Positions 1 through 5,024 of a DNA stretch of 5,220 nt are shown here, in pieces. How positions within the stretch are numbered: position 1 is the stretch's first letter; every line of letters starts with the position of its first letter. The notes beneath the pieces were generated by a model that was given only the letters and a program-made list of their open reading frames with translations, was not told the origin of the DNA and searched no databases. The stretch is from Pseudomonadota bacterium (lineage in GTDB: Bacteria > Pseudomonadota > Alphaproteobacteria > Acetobacterales > Acetobacteraceae): the NCBI GenBank assembly GCA_023390705.1, contig JAEWCI010000421.1, positions 1-5,220 on the forward strand, given 5' to 3'. The translations under genes were made by a program, and so were the position numbers.

Positions 1-207
1 GATGACAGCCGCGCCTGCCTCAGCGAGATCACCGCCGGGCAGAACCCGATGCCGCTGCCCAATGACGAAACCCGGCTGTGGCTGGAGGATGGCGACGAGG
101 TGATCTTCCGCGCGCGGGCGGAACGGCCGGGCTTCGCAGCCATCGGCTTCGGCGAGTGCCGTGGCAGGCTGGACCCGGCGCCGGCATGGCCCGGTGATCT
201 GCGTTAG
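1..207 (+). CDS. fahA: Fumarylacetoacetase, C-terminal fragment
   Basis: This is the last 68 codons of a gene that begins left of the window; the reading frame is open from base 1 and stops with TAG at 205-207. The tail reads in part LPNDETRLWLEDGDEV, then IGFGECRG and a proline/alanine-rich end. This is the conserved C-terminal pattern of the FAH family (compare LxNGxTRxFLxDGDEV and IGFGxCxGxVxPA in the vertebrate and bacterial enzymes). Fumarylacetoacetase is a cytosolic metal-dependent hydrolase that splits fumarylacetoacetate into fumarate and acetoacetate, the last step of tyrosine/homogentisate degradation. The catalytic and metal-binding residues lie upstream and cannot be checked here. 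Homogentisate dioxygenase is a common neighbour but would be outside the window. A related FAH-family hydrolase is possible, but the DGDEV...GFGEC tail favours true fumarylacetoacetase. Confidence 0.82.
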   Translation, partial: DDSRACLSEITAGQNPMPLPNDETRLWLEDGDEVIFRARAERPGFAAIGFGECRGRLDPAPAWPGDLR

Positions 208-272
208 CAGTCGAGTCTGCCGTTTCTCCGGGGTCAGCAGGAAGAGGACGGGCCAGGGTTGGAAGGTCCGTC

Positions 273-680
273 ATGCCCCGTGGCTCCAAGGCCGTCATGT
301 TGAAAGCGGCCGCGGCCGGGCTGATCCGCCAGGACTGCTGCGCCGGCCGCGGGCAAGCCCTGACCCGATGGCGTTCGGGTGGCTTTGGTCTGCGCGAACC
401 CCGCGCGCCCAGGCTGGACATAGCCGGGGCGCCCAGGACTTGCCGCCAGACGGTGGCAAGCTGGCGGAGACGCATCGCCGGGCACCGGCAGGAGGGTCTG
501 GCGGACGCGCCGCGCCCCGGGGCGCCGCGGACCATTGGTGACCAAGCCGGCCCAAGGAAGACATCCGATCAGTTGCCGCCTGGGGTCCCCTGGATCACGG
601 GGCCGGCCACGCCTTGGGCTCGATCGTGGCAAGGGTCGGGCCTTTGCGCACGGCACCATATCGGGAAACTTTACAGGGCA
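273..680 (+). pseudogene. Decayed IS630-family transposase remnant
   Basis: An open frame (273-770) encodes a recognisable but damaged IS630-type N-terminal region. The clearest part, about 441-545, reads CRQTVASWRRRIAGHR then EGLADAPRPGAPRTIGD. It matches the helix-turn-helix plus DEPRPGAPRxI linker of IS630 transposases. An earlier stretch (VMLKAAAAGL, from 294) resembles the IVLxAAxGL helix before it, but the spacing between the two is about 30 residues too long. Downstream, LPPGVPWITG (about 573-602) resembles PPGATHWSTR, and the segment around 618-665 resembles the RIWxAFGLxPHRxETFKLS region, with frame slips. The DDE catalytic domain is absent, so it cannot transpose. No intact terminal inverted repeats or TA duplication could be identified. 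It marks an old insertion between the fumarylacetoacetase gene and the PEP-CTERM gene. Confidence 0.62.
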
Positions 681-700
681 AGGATGCACCGGCAGGAACT

Positions 701-739
701 CATCTATAAGCCATTGATTCTAGCAAGCTTCCATAGATG
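701..739. repeat. Inverted repeat overlapping the -24 promoter element
   Basis: CATCTAT (701-707) is repeated as its exact reverse complement ATAGATG (733-739). Just inside, AAGC (708-711) pairs with GCTT (727-730), leaving a two-base bulge (731-732). The dyad covers 39 bp, lies in an AT-richer stretch, and its right arm includes the first bases of the predicted sigma-54 -24 element. It could be a protein-binding operator, a hairpin or a degraded transposon end. The sequence alone does not decide. Confidence 0.5.
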
Positions 740-753
740 GCATACAATTTGCT
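738..753 (+). promoter_or_regulatory. Sigma-54 (RpoN) -24/-12 promoter
   Basis: The sequence TGGCATACAATTTGCT matches the sigma-54 consensus TGGCAC-N5-TTGCW at almost every defined position. The invariant GG (739-740) and GC (751-752) doublets have exactly the required spacing. Transcription would start about 12 bases past the GC, near base 764, giving a leader of about 125 nt before the PEP-CTERM start codon at 889. Sigma-54 promoters need an ATP-dependent enhancer-binding activator. For PEP-CTERM genes the known activator elsewhere is PrsR, partnered by the kinase PrsK. Neither is in the window, so the link to PrsR is inference. Confidence 0.7.
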
Positions 754-788
754 GTCCTTATTTCATATGAACCGAATTTCCGTTCTGC

Positions 789-880
789 GGAGGAAACCGG
801 AGACACTCAGGGCAACCTGACACCCTCCTGGTTCAATGCTGCAGGCTCGGACCTCCATCTTGAGGCCGACTGAAGGAGGA
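789..880 (+). promoter_or_regulatory. Structured 5' leader with possible Shine-Dalgarno sequestration
   Basis: The predicted leader of the PEP-CTERM gene contains three nested or adjacent stems. TCAGG (807-811) pairs with CCTGA (816-820) around a GCAA loop of the GNRA type. GGAGG (789-793) pairs with CCTCC (824-828) outside it. Nearer the gene, TCGG-A-CCTC (847-855) pairs with GAGGCCGA (862-869), an 8-bp stem with one bulged A that ends just before the ribosome-binding site. CCTCCT at 824-829 is also fully complementary to AGGAGG (874-879) of the Shine-Dalgarno sequence, so mutually exclusive folds are possible. It matches no riboswitch family that I recognise. Folding was judged by eye only. 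Confidence 0.4.
873..880 (+). promoter_or_regulatory. Strong ribosome-binding site for the PEP-CTERM gene
   Basis: AAGGAGGA lies 8 nt before the ATG at 889. It is a near-perfect Shine-Dalgarno sequence and is the reason for choosing this start despite the long stretch it places before the signal peptide. Confidence 0.8.
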
Positions 881-888
881 ACAGAACT

Positions 889-1632
889 ATGAGGCTTTCA
901 GGCTCGTGGCTCGCGTTCTTGTCCGGGGCATTCCACACTCGATCGGTAAGGTGGGCACCACAGCGCAGGCGCAGTAGTGGCCGCCCCGCTGCAAGAGAGC
1001 GTGGCCACAGGTTGCTTGCCCTTGCGCTGGCTTTGGGGGTATCGGCGGCCCTCCTTCCCCTCCGGGCGTCCGCCGATCTTCTTCAGGTATTCACGTTTAC
1101 CCAGACCTCGAGCACACCTGAGGACGAACTGTTCGTAACCGGCTTGCTCATATTGGAGGACGAGGCGTTCCAGAGCGGCGTCAACATCTTTCGCAACTCC
1201 CGGACGCCGCTGGCCGATGATCTGCAAGGCACCGGGATCGACCTGCTGAGATTTAGCGTCACGACCGCGGCAGGCATCTCGTTGACCGCTACGACGACGG
1301 ACTTCGTGCCTGAAGTTCTCCCTAATATTGGGCCAAGATGGACGGTAGCCCTCTCTAGCGCGCCGGGTGGGGTTCCGACGGGGGCGATTTCCTTCGCTGG
1401 TCCACAAAACATCATGTCCGAGAATTTCGTTTTCAATCTGAATGGATTGGCCAGTTCCGGGACCTTCAATACCGACCGGTCCGGCTCGCCCTGCAATGCA
1501 ACCGGCGTCTGCAGTTTCACGGGCACCTGGACCTATGATGGCCCCCTGGTCGTCCCTGAGCCGGCCTCGCTCGCGCTCTTCGGCATGGGCCTGCTCGGCC
1601 TCGCAGCGGTGCGCCGCCGCAAGGTCAACTGA
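889..1632 (+). CDS. PEP-CTERM sorting domain protein, exported
   Basis: This is a 247-residue secreted protein. The C-terminus is a canonical PEP-CTERM tripartite signal: VPEP at residues 222-225, a hydrophobic helix (about 226-240, ending LLGLAAV), then the basic tail RRRK. In this class an exosortase cleaves near the PEP motif after export; many members are associated with exopolysaccharide, biofilm or floc formation. The N-terminal hydrophobic core is at residues 42-58, with likely cleavage after ASA (60-62). Unusually, about 40 mostly basic residues precede it. The mature part (63-221) is rich in Thr, Ser, Gly and Phe and looks beta-rich; it has one close cysteine pair (C202, C208) that could form a disulfide. 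I recognise no enzymatic domain. A strong Shine-Dalgarno sequence and a sigma-54 promoter precede the gene. Its codons include ATA, AGA, ATT, AAT and GTA, unlike the flanking genes, suggesting acquisition. No exosortase gene is in the window. The sorting class is certain; the function is unknown. Confidence 0.88.
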   Translation: MRLSGSWLAFLSGAFHTRSVRWAPQRRRSSGRPAARERGHRLLALALALGVSAALLPLRASADLLQVFTFTQTSSTPEDELFVTGLLILEDEAFQSGVNIFRNSRTPLADDLQGTGIDLLRFSVTTAAGISLTATTTDFVPEVLPNIGPRWTVALSSAPGGVPTGAISFAGPQNIMSENFVFNLNGLASSGTFNTDRSGSPCNATGVCSFTGTWTYDGPLVVPEPASLALFGMGLLGLAAVRRRKVN

Positions 1633-1643
1633 ACTTCGCCTAT

Positions 1644-1663
1644 CCGCGCCGGGGGGCGGTTTT
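1644..1663 (+). terminator. Candidate intrinsic terminator after the PEP-CTERM gene
   Basis: Eleven bases after the TGA stop, CCGC-G-CC (1644-1650) can pair with GGGCGG-type bases (1654-1659), forming a 6-bp G/C stem with one bulged G and a short G loop. TTTT (1660-1663) follows immediately. Position, stem and T run fit a rho-independent terminator for the plus-strand gene, although the T run is short. Confidence 0.5.
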
Positions 1664-1700
1664 CGCCGTTGCAAGAAATCGCGCCCCGAGATGACGGCCC

Positions 1701-1728
1701 ACCGCCGGATACCCACCGTCGGATACCC
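1701..1728. repeat. Two-copy 14-bp tandem repeat
   Basis: ACCGCCGGATACCC (1701-1714) is followed directly by ACCGTCGGATACCC (1715-1728), differing at one base. It lies in the 128-bp spacer between two convergent genes. Probably a slippage duplication; no function is evident. Confidence 0.7.
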
Positions 1729-1743
1729 GGCACAGGGCCAGGG

Positions 1744-1761
1744 GGGGGCCGTCCCGCCCCC
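1744..1761. other. G-run hairpin at the end of the DedA-type gene
   Basis: GGGGGC (1744-1749) and GCCCCC (1756-1761) form a perfect 6-bp stem with a 6-nt loop, inside a run of eight G (1741-1748). It touches the last base of the minus-strand stop codon. It could slow or end transcription of that gene, but no T run follows on the minus strand, so it is not called a terminator. Confidence 0.35.
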
Positions 1762-2339
1762 TACAGCAGCTTCAGCGCCATGAAGCCGCCGATGATGCCG
1801 GCGGCGGCGACGCTGGTCACCAGGGTCAGCCGCTTCTCGATGAATTCGCGGATCGGCGGCCCGAAGCGGCGCAGCAGCACCGCCAGCAGGAAGAAGCGCG
1901 CGCCGCGGGTAACGATGCTGGCGGCCAGGAACATCACGAAGTCGAATTTGGCGGCGCCGGAGGCAATGGTGACGATCTTGTAGGGGATCGGCGTCAGCCC
2001 CTTGATGAGGATGACCCAGACGCCCCATTGCGCATACCAGGCCTCGAATCGTGCCAGGGCATCGGCATAGCCGTAGCCGCGCAGCACCGGCATGGCGATG
2101 GCGTCGAACAGCCAGAAGCCGATGATGTAGCCCAGAATGCCGCCGAGCACCGAGGCAATGGTGCAGATCGCGGCATAGCGCCAGGCACGGTCCGGCCGGG
2201 CCAGGCACATAGGGATCAGCATGGCGTCGGGAGGGATGGGGAAGACGCTGCTCTCGGCGAAGCTCACCCCGGCCAGCCAGGCCGGTGCCCGGCGGTGGCC
2301 GGCCAGCCGGAGAACCATGTCGTAGAGCGCACGCAGCAT
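1761..2339 (-). CDS. YqaA-type DedA/VTT family membrane protein
   Basis: The product has 192 residues. Conserved landmarks are SFAESSVFPIPPD (residues 26-38), the glycine-rich membrane motif LGGILGYIIG (65-74), the GLTPIPYK loop (114-121) and VTRGARFFL with a following RRFGPPIREFIEKR (143-170). These, and the length, match the YqaA branch (COG1238) of the DedA/VTT ('SNARE-associated') superfamily. These are inner-membrane proteins with re-entrant helices; in the superfamily some members move phospholipids or undecaprenyl phosphate across the membrane. The substrate of this branch is not settled. Hydrophobic segments lie at about 18-44, 55-82, 103-126, 134-158 and 172-192. The frame is open much further upstream, but family similarity begins at MLRALYD, so the ATG at 2339-2337 was chosen. 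Only a weak GGGAT-like ribosome site precedes it; a TTG five codons upstream (2354) is an alternative start. It is divergent from the MFS gene and convergent with the PEP-CTERM gene. Confidence 0.85.
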   Translation of the reverse strand: MLRALYDMVLRLAGHRRAPAWLAGVSFAESSVFPIPPDAMLIPMCLARPDRAWRYAAICTIASVLGGILGYIIGFWLFDAIAMPVLRGYGYADALARFEAWYAQWGVWVILIKGLTPIPYKIVTIASGAAKFDFVMFLAASIVTRGARFFLLAVLLRRFGPPIREFIEKRLTLVTSVAAAGIIGGFMALKLL

Positions 2340-2431
2340 CGGATCATCCCGCAATCGTCGCTGCGCCTTCGCATGGCTGGCCCGCAGGGGCAACTCACAC
2401 GCTCTCAACCCGCATGGGATCCGCCCGACCG

Positions 2432-2446
2432 ATGCGCCAGGCGCAT
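2432..2446. promoter_or_regulatory. Perfect palindrome in the divergent spacer
   Basis: ATGCGCC-A-GGCGCAT is a 15-bp perfect dyad with a single central base. It lies about 75 bp before the MFS start and 93 bp before the DedA-type start, within the 181-bp spacer (2340-2520) that must hold both promoters. A second, looser dyad (GCATG/CATGC, 2443-2458) overlaps it. This is the form of an operator for a dimeric regulator, but no regulator gene is adjacent and GC-rich DNA produces such dyads by chance. I saw no convincing -35/-10 pair in the spacer. Confidence 0.3.
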
Positions 2447-2520
2447 GCCGGGCCATGCGTCCAGGGCCGGTTGTGCAGGTGCGAAGGACTGCCGGATGAT
2501 AGGAGGCAGAGGAAAAGCAG

Positions 2521-3762
2521 ATGTCCCTGTCCCAGACCGCCACCGCCAGGCCGGATGGCCTGCGCGTCACCGCCGGGGTGCTGATGGCCTGTGCCGTCGT
2601 CACCGCCGCCCTCGCCATGGGGCTGCGGCAGAGCCAGGGACTGTTCCTGGCGCCGATGATCGCCGCCCATGCCTGGAGCGCCTCCGGCTTCGCCTTCGCC
2701 ATCGCCCTGCAGGTGCTGCTGAACGGCGTGGCGCAGCCGCTCTGCGGCCAGGTGGCGGACCGCATCGGCGGCCGCAGGGTGTTGATGGGCGGAGCGGTGC
2801 TGCAGGCCATCGGCACGCTGGGCATGGCCTTCGCCGATGGGCTGGGGCTGTTCACCTTCTTCGCCGGGCTGGTGATGGGCGTGGCGGTTTCGGCCGCCGG
2901 CATGCCCATCATCATCGCCAGCCTCACCCGGCTGCTGCCGGAATCCCAGCGCGGCCGGGCGGTCGGGCTCGGCACCGCCGGCAGTTCCTTCGGCCAGTTC
3001 CTGGTGGTGCCGCTGGTGCAATTCGGCATCAACGGCTTCGGCTGGCAGACGGCCATGCTGCTGATGGCGGCGGCGGTGCTGCTGGTGATCCCCTTCTCCC
3101 TGCCGCTGGCCGACCGCCCGGCGCCGCCCACGGCCGGGGCCACCGAACAGACCGCGACGGAGGCGCTGGCCATCGCCTTCCGCTCGCCCAGCTTCTGGTG
3201 CCTGTTCTTCGGCTTCTTCGTCTGCGGCCTGCATGTCAGCTTTCTCTCCATCCACCTGCCCGGCTTCGTCGCCACCTGCCATCTGCCGGCGGCGGTGGGC
3301 GCGGGGGCGATCAGCCTGATCGGGCTGTTCAACATCGGCGGCTCGCTGCTGGCCGGGGAGCTTTCCGGCCGCTGGCGGCGGCGGGAATTGCTGGTGCTGA
3401 TCTATGCCGGCCGCGGCGTGCTGATGACGGTGTTCCTACTGGCGCCGAAGACCACCGCGACGGTGCTGGCCTTCTCGGCGGTGATGGGCCTGCTCTGGCT
3501 TTCCACCGTGCCGCCCACGGTGGCGCTCTGCGCGCGCAATTTCGGCACCCGCTGGCTGGCGACCATCTTCGGCCTGGTCTTCCTGGGCCACCAGATCGGC
3601 GGCTTCGCCGGCGCCTGGCTGGGCGGCCTGGTGTTCGACCGCACCGGCAGCTACGACCTGATGTGGATCATCGGCATCCTGGCCGCCGCCTTCGCCGCCC
3701 TGGTCCATCTGCCGGTGCGCGACCCGGCGCCGCCCAGGGTGGCGGCCACCGCCCCGGCATAG
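2521..3762 (+). CDS. MFS transporter, 12 transmembrane helices
   Basis: This is a 413-residue major facilitator superfamily permease in the inner membrane. MFS motif A is GQVADRIGGRR (residues 76-86), between helices 2 and 3, with a weaker second-half counterpart around 278-289 (AGELSGRWRRRE). A short hydrophilic linker (about 197-215) separates the two six-helix halves. The segment WLSTVPPTVALCARNFGTR (326-344) and the following GLVFLGHQIGGF...GGLVFDRTGSYDLMW region (351-382) are typical of a subgroup also bearing GLRQSQGLFLAPM near the N-terminus (34-46). That group resembles monocarboxylate- and oxalate/formate-type MFS permeases, but the substrate and direction cannot be read from sequence. 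GAGGA at 2509-2513 lies 7 nt before the ATG, and AGGAGG (2501-2506) is a stronger match but too far away. The gene shares its orientation with the next two but is separated by a hairpin and 154 bp. Codons are strongly G/C-ending. A racemase-like enzyme downstream hints at a carboxylic or amino acid substrate, which is only inference. Confidence 0.9.
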   Translation: MSLSQTATARPDGLRVTAGVLMACAVVTAALAMGLRQSQGLFLAPMIAAHAWSASGFAFAIALQVLLNGVAQPLCGQVADRIGGRRVLMGGAVLQAIGTLGMAFADGLGLFTFFAGLVMGVAVSAAGMPIIIASLTRLLPESQRGRAVGLGTAGSSFGQFLVVPLVQFGINGFGWQTAMLLMAAAVLLVIPFSLPLADRPAPPTAGATEQTATEALAIAFRSPSFWCLFFGFFVCGLHVSFLSIHLPGFVATCHLPAAVGAGAISLIGLFNIGGSLLAGELSGRWRRRELLVLIYAGRGVLMTVFLLAPKTTATVLAFSAVMGLLWLSTVPPTVALCARNFGTRWLATIFGLVFLGHQIGGFAGAWLGGLVFDRTGSYDLMWIIGILAAAFAALVHLPVRDPAPPRVAATAPA

Positions 3763-3773
3763 AGCATTTTCAA

Positions 3774-3793
3774 GCCGGGTGGAGTCACCCGGC
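3774..3793. repeat. Perfect 8-bp palindrome after the MFS gene
   Basis: GCCGGGTG (3774-3781) and CACCCGGC (3786-3793) form a perfect stem with a GAGT loop, 11 bp past the MFS stop. No T run follows on the plus strand. A partly AT-rich arm (GCATTTTC, 3764-3771) precedes it, and GATTCGGATTGC follows. The arrangement recalls the dispersed palindromic elements common in alphaproteobacterial intergenic DNA, and it could also act as a weak or factor-assisted terminator or mRNA stabiliser. Confidence 0.5.
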
Positions 3794-3852
3794 GATTCGG
3801 ATTGCGGCTTCAGGAAGACGCGCAACCCGCTGTGGAACCGGTCCTCTCCGGG

Positions 3853-3882
3853 TTGGGGAATCCCGCCCGGCCGCGCTACAAG
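3853..3882 (+). promoter_or_regulatory. Weak candidate sigma-70-type promoter
   Basis: TTGGGG (3853-3858) and TACAAG (3877-3882) are separated by 18 bp, 34 bp before the start codon at 3917. The matches to -35 and -10 are partial (3/6 and 4/6). A small dyad (AACCGG/CCGGGTT, 3836-3854) abuts the -35. A promoter here would drive the small exported protein and the racemase-like gene independently of the MFS gene. Confidence 0.28.
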
Positions 3883-3916
3883 CCCAGTTCCGGGACATGG
3901 CCGCGGAGGATGAAGG

Positions 3917-4381
3917 ATGCAGCGTAGGACCCTGCTGCGGGGATTGGTCGGCATCGGCGGGTTTGCGGCCCTGGGCTGGGGAGAGGCGCTGGCACAGCGG
4001 CCGGCCCCGCCGCATGACTGGGTGCTGGGCGCCTGGACCGGCGGGCAGTTCCCGGCCATCGACACCGAAGGCGGCGCCTGCTTCGGCAGCCCCACCGTGA
4101 TCTTCACCCGCGATGTGGTGCTGCGCGCCACCGCGCTGGATACCGCCTTCCGCCAGCGCCTGATCGAAACCGTGGCCGCGGTGCCGAACGGGCTGGAATT
4201 CCGCTTCGCCCCGATCGGCCGCGCGATGGGGGCGATGGCCGGACGCATTCCGCCGGATTTCGGCTTCGGCTGCGGCAACCCCGATGTGCTGCGGGTGGAA
4301 CGGCGCGGGCCGGACGAGATCGTCTTCCCGGATTGCAGCGAATTCCCCTCGCCGCTGAAGCGCTGCACCACGCTCCGCTAG
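3917..4381 (+). CDS. Small exported protein with Tat-like signal, function unknown
   Basis: This is a 154-residue protein with an N-terminal export signal: RRTLLRG at residues 3-9, a hydrophobic stretch (10-21) and a likely cleavage after ALA (24-26). The paired arginines and following leucines resemble a twin-arginine (Tat) signal, although the full SRRxFLK consensus is not met, so Sec export is possible. The mature part begins near DWVLGAWTGGQFPA (34-47) and contains PTVIFTRDVVLR (59-70). Similar WxxGxWTGG starts occur in hypothetical proteins, and I do not recognise a named domain. Four cysteines (C55, C119, C140, C150) could make two disulfides in the periplasm. GGAGGA (3905-3910) lies 6 nt before the ATG. 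The stop codon overlaps the ribosome-binding site of the next gene, so the two are probably translated from one message. Function is unknown; a periplasmic folded domain is the most that can be inferred. Confidence 0.75.
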   Translation: MQRRTLLRGLVGIGGFAALGWGEALAQRPAPPHDWVLGAWTGGQFPAIDTEGGACFGSPTVIFTRDVVLRATALDTAFRQRLIETVAAVPNGLEFRFAPIGRAMGAMAGRIPPDFGFGCGNPDVLRVERRGPDEIVFPDCSEFPSPLKRCTTLR

Positions 4382-4391
4382 GACCCTGCCC

Positions 4392-5024
4392 ATGCGTATC
4401 GCACTGATCCACGCCCTGCGGCATTCGCCGCCGCCCATCGAAGCCGCCTTCGCCCGACTCTGGCCGGAGGCGACCCTGATGAACCTGCTGGATGACAGCC
4501 TCTCCGCCGACCTGGCCCGCGACGGCGCGCTGACACCGCGCATGACCGAACGCTTCCTGACCCTGGCCCGCTATGCCCGGGGCACCGGGGCGGACGGTAT
4601 CCTCTTTACCTGTTCCGCCTTCGGCCCCTGCATCGAAGCCTGCGCCGCCGATGCCGCGCCGATGCCGGTGCTGAAGCCGAACGAGGCGATGATCGAGGAA
4701 GCCTGCGCGGCGGGGAAGCGGATTGGCCTGCTCTCCACCTTCCCGCCCACCCTGGTCAGCATGCCGCCGGAATTCCCCGCCGGCGTCACCGTGGTGCCGA
4801 AGCTGGCGGAAGGCGCGCTGGCGGCGCTGGACCGCGGCGACGTGGCGGAGCACGACCGGCTGGCCGCCGAGGCCAGCAAGGCGCTGGCGGATTGCGACGT
4901 GATCGCGCTGGCGCAGTTCAGCCTGGCCCGCGCCGCCCCGCTGGTGGAAGCGGCCACCGGCAGGCCGGTCTTCACCACGCCGGACAGCGCGGTGCGCAAG
5001 CTGCGGCGGCTGCTGGGGGCATAG
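4392..5024 (+). CDS. Asp/Glu racemase-superfamily protein lacking the second catalytic Cys
   Basis: This is a 210-residue cytosolic protein. It starts with the beta strand MRIALIHAL, then has GTGADGILFTCSAFGPCIE (residues 64-82), where C74 sits in the position of the first catalytic cysteine of the Asp/Glu/hydantoin racemase superfamily (PF01177). KPNEAMIEEA (95-104) and RIGLLSTFPPTLVSMP (110-125) match the inter-domain region. In the second half, CDVIALAQFSLARA (168-181) aligns with the DVIxLGCAGM motif of hydantoin/aspartate racemases, but Q175 stands where the second cysteine is expected. The C-terminal TTPDSAVRKL is well formed. Two-base racemases need both cysteines; single-cysteine relatives such as arylmalonate decarboxylase catalyse other reactions. 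So racemase activity should not be assumed. AGGA (4380-4383) overlaps the upstream stop and lies 8 nt before the ATG. The gap to the previous gene is 10 nt, indicating an operon and probable translational coupling. Confidence 0.82.
   Translation: MRIALIHALRHSPPPIEAAFARLWPEATLMNLLDDSLSADLARDGALTPRMTERFLTLARYARGTGADGILFTCSAFGPCIEACAADAAPMPVLKPNEAMIEEACAAGKRIGLLSTFPPTLVSMPPEFPAGVTVVPKLAEGALAALDRGDVAEHDRLAAEASKALADCDVIALAQFSLARAAPLVEAATGRPVFTTPDSAVRKLRRLLGA

Noticed and set aside
801..870. Cyclic-di-GMP riboswitch (CAGGGCAA-like string near 808)
   Set aside because: The string recalls the GEMM-I start, but the required GACGCAAAGCC segment and second stem are absent.
1701..1728. CRISPR-like repeat
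   Set aside because: The two units are directly adjacent with no spacer and only two copies exist.
898..2208. 436-codon minus-strand frame across the PEP-CTERM gene
   Set aside because: It is antisense to a gene with clear signal peptide and PEP-CTERM tail, and its sequence is low-complexity Arg/Gly-rich without a recognisable domain.
1761..3335. 524-codon minus-strand frame, antisense to the MFS gene and extending upstream of the DedA-type gene
   Set aside because: Only its last 192 codons show family similarity. The rest runs opposite the clearly real MFS gene and is a by-product of high GC with few stop codons.
3910..3927. ATG at 3910 as an alternative start
   Set aside because: It leads to a stop after five codons and is in a different frame; the ATG at 3917 has GGAGGA at proper spacing and gives a signal peptide.
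2028..4100. 690-codon plus-strand frame in another phase across the MFS gene
   Set aside because: Its Arg/Gly/His-rich translation matches no family and it overlaps the well-supported MFS and DedA-type genes out of frame.
4104..4853. Minus-strand frame opposite the small exported protein and racemase-like gene
   Set aside because: Arg/Gly/Ala-rich shadow frame; the plus-strand genes have ribosome sites, conserved motifs and consistent codon use.
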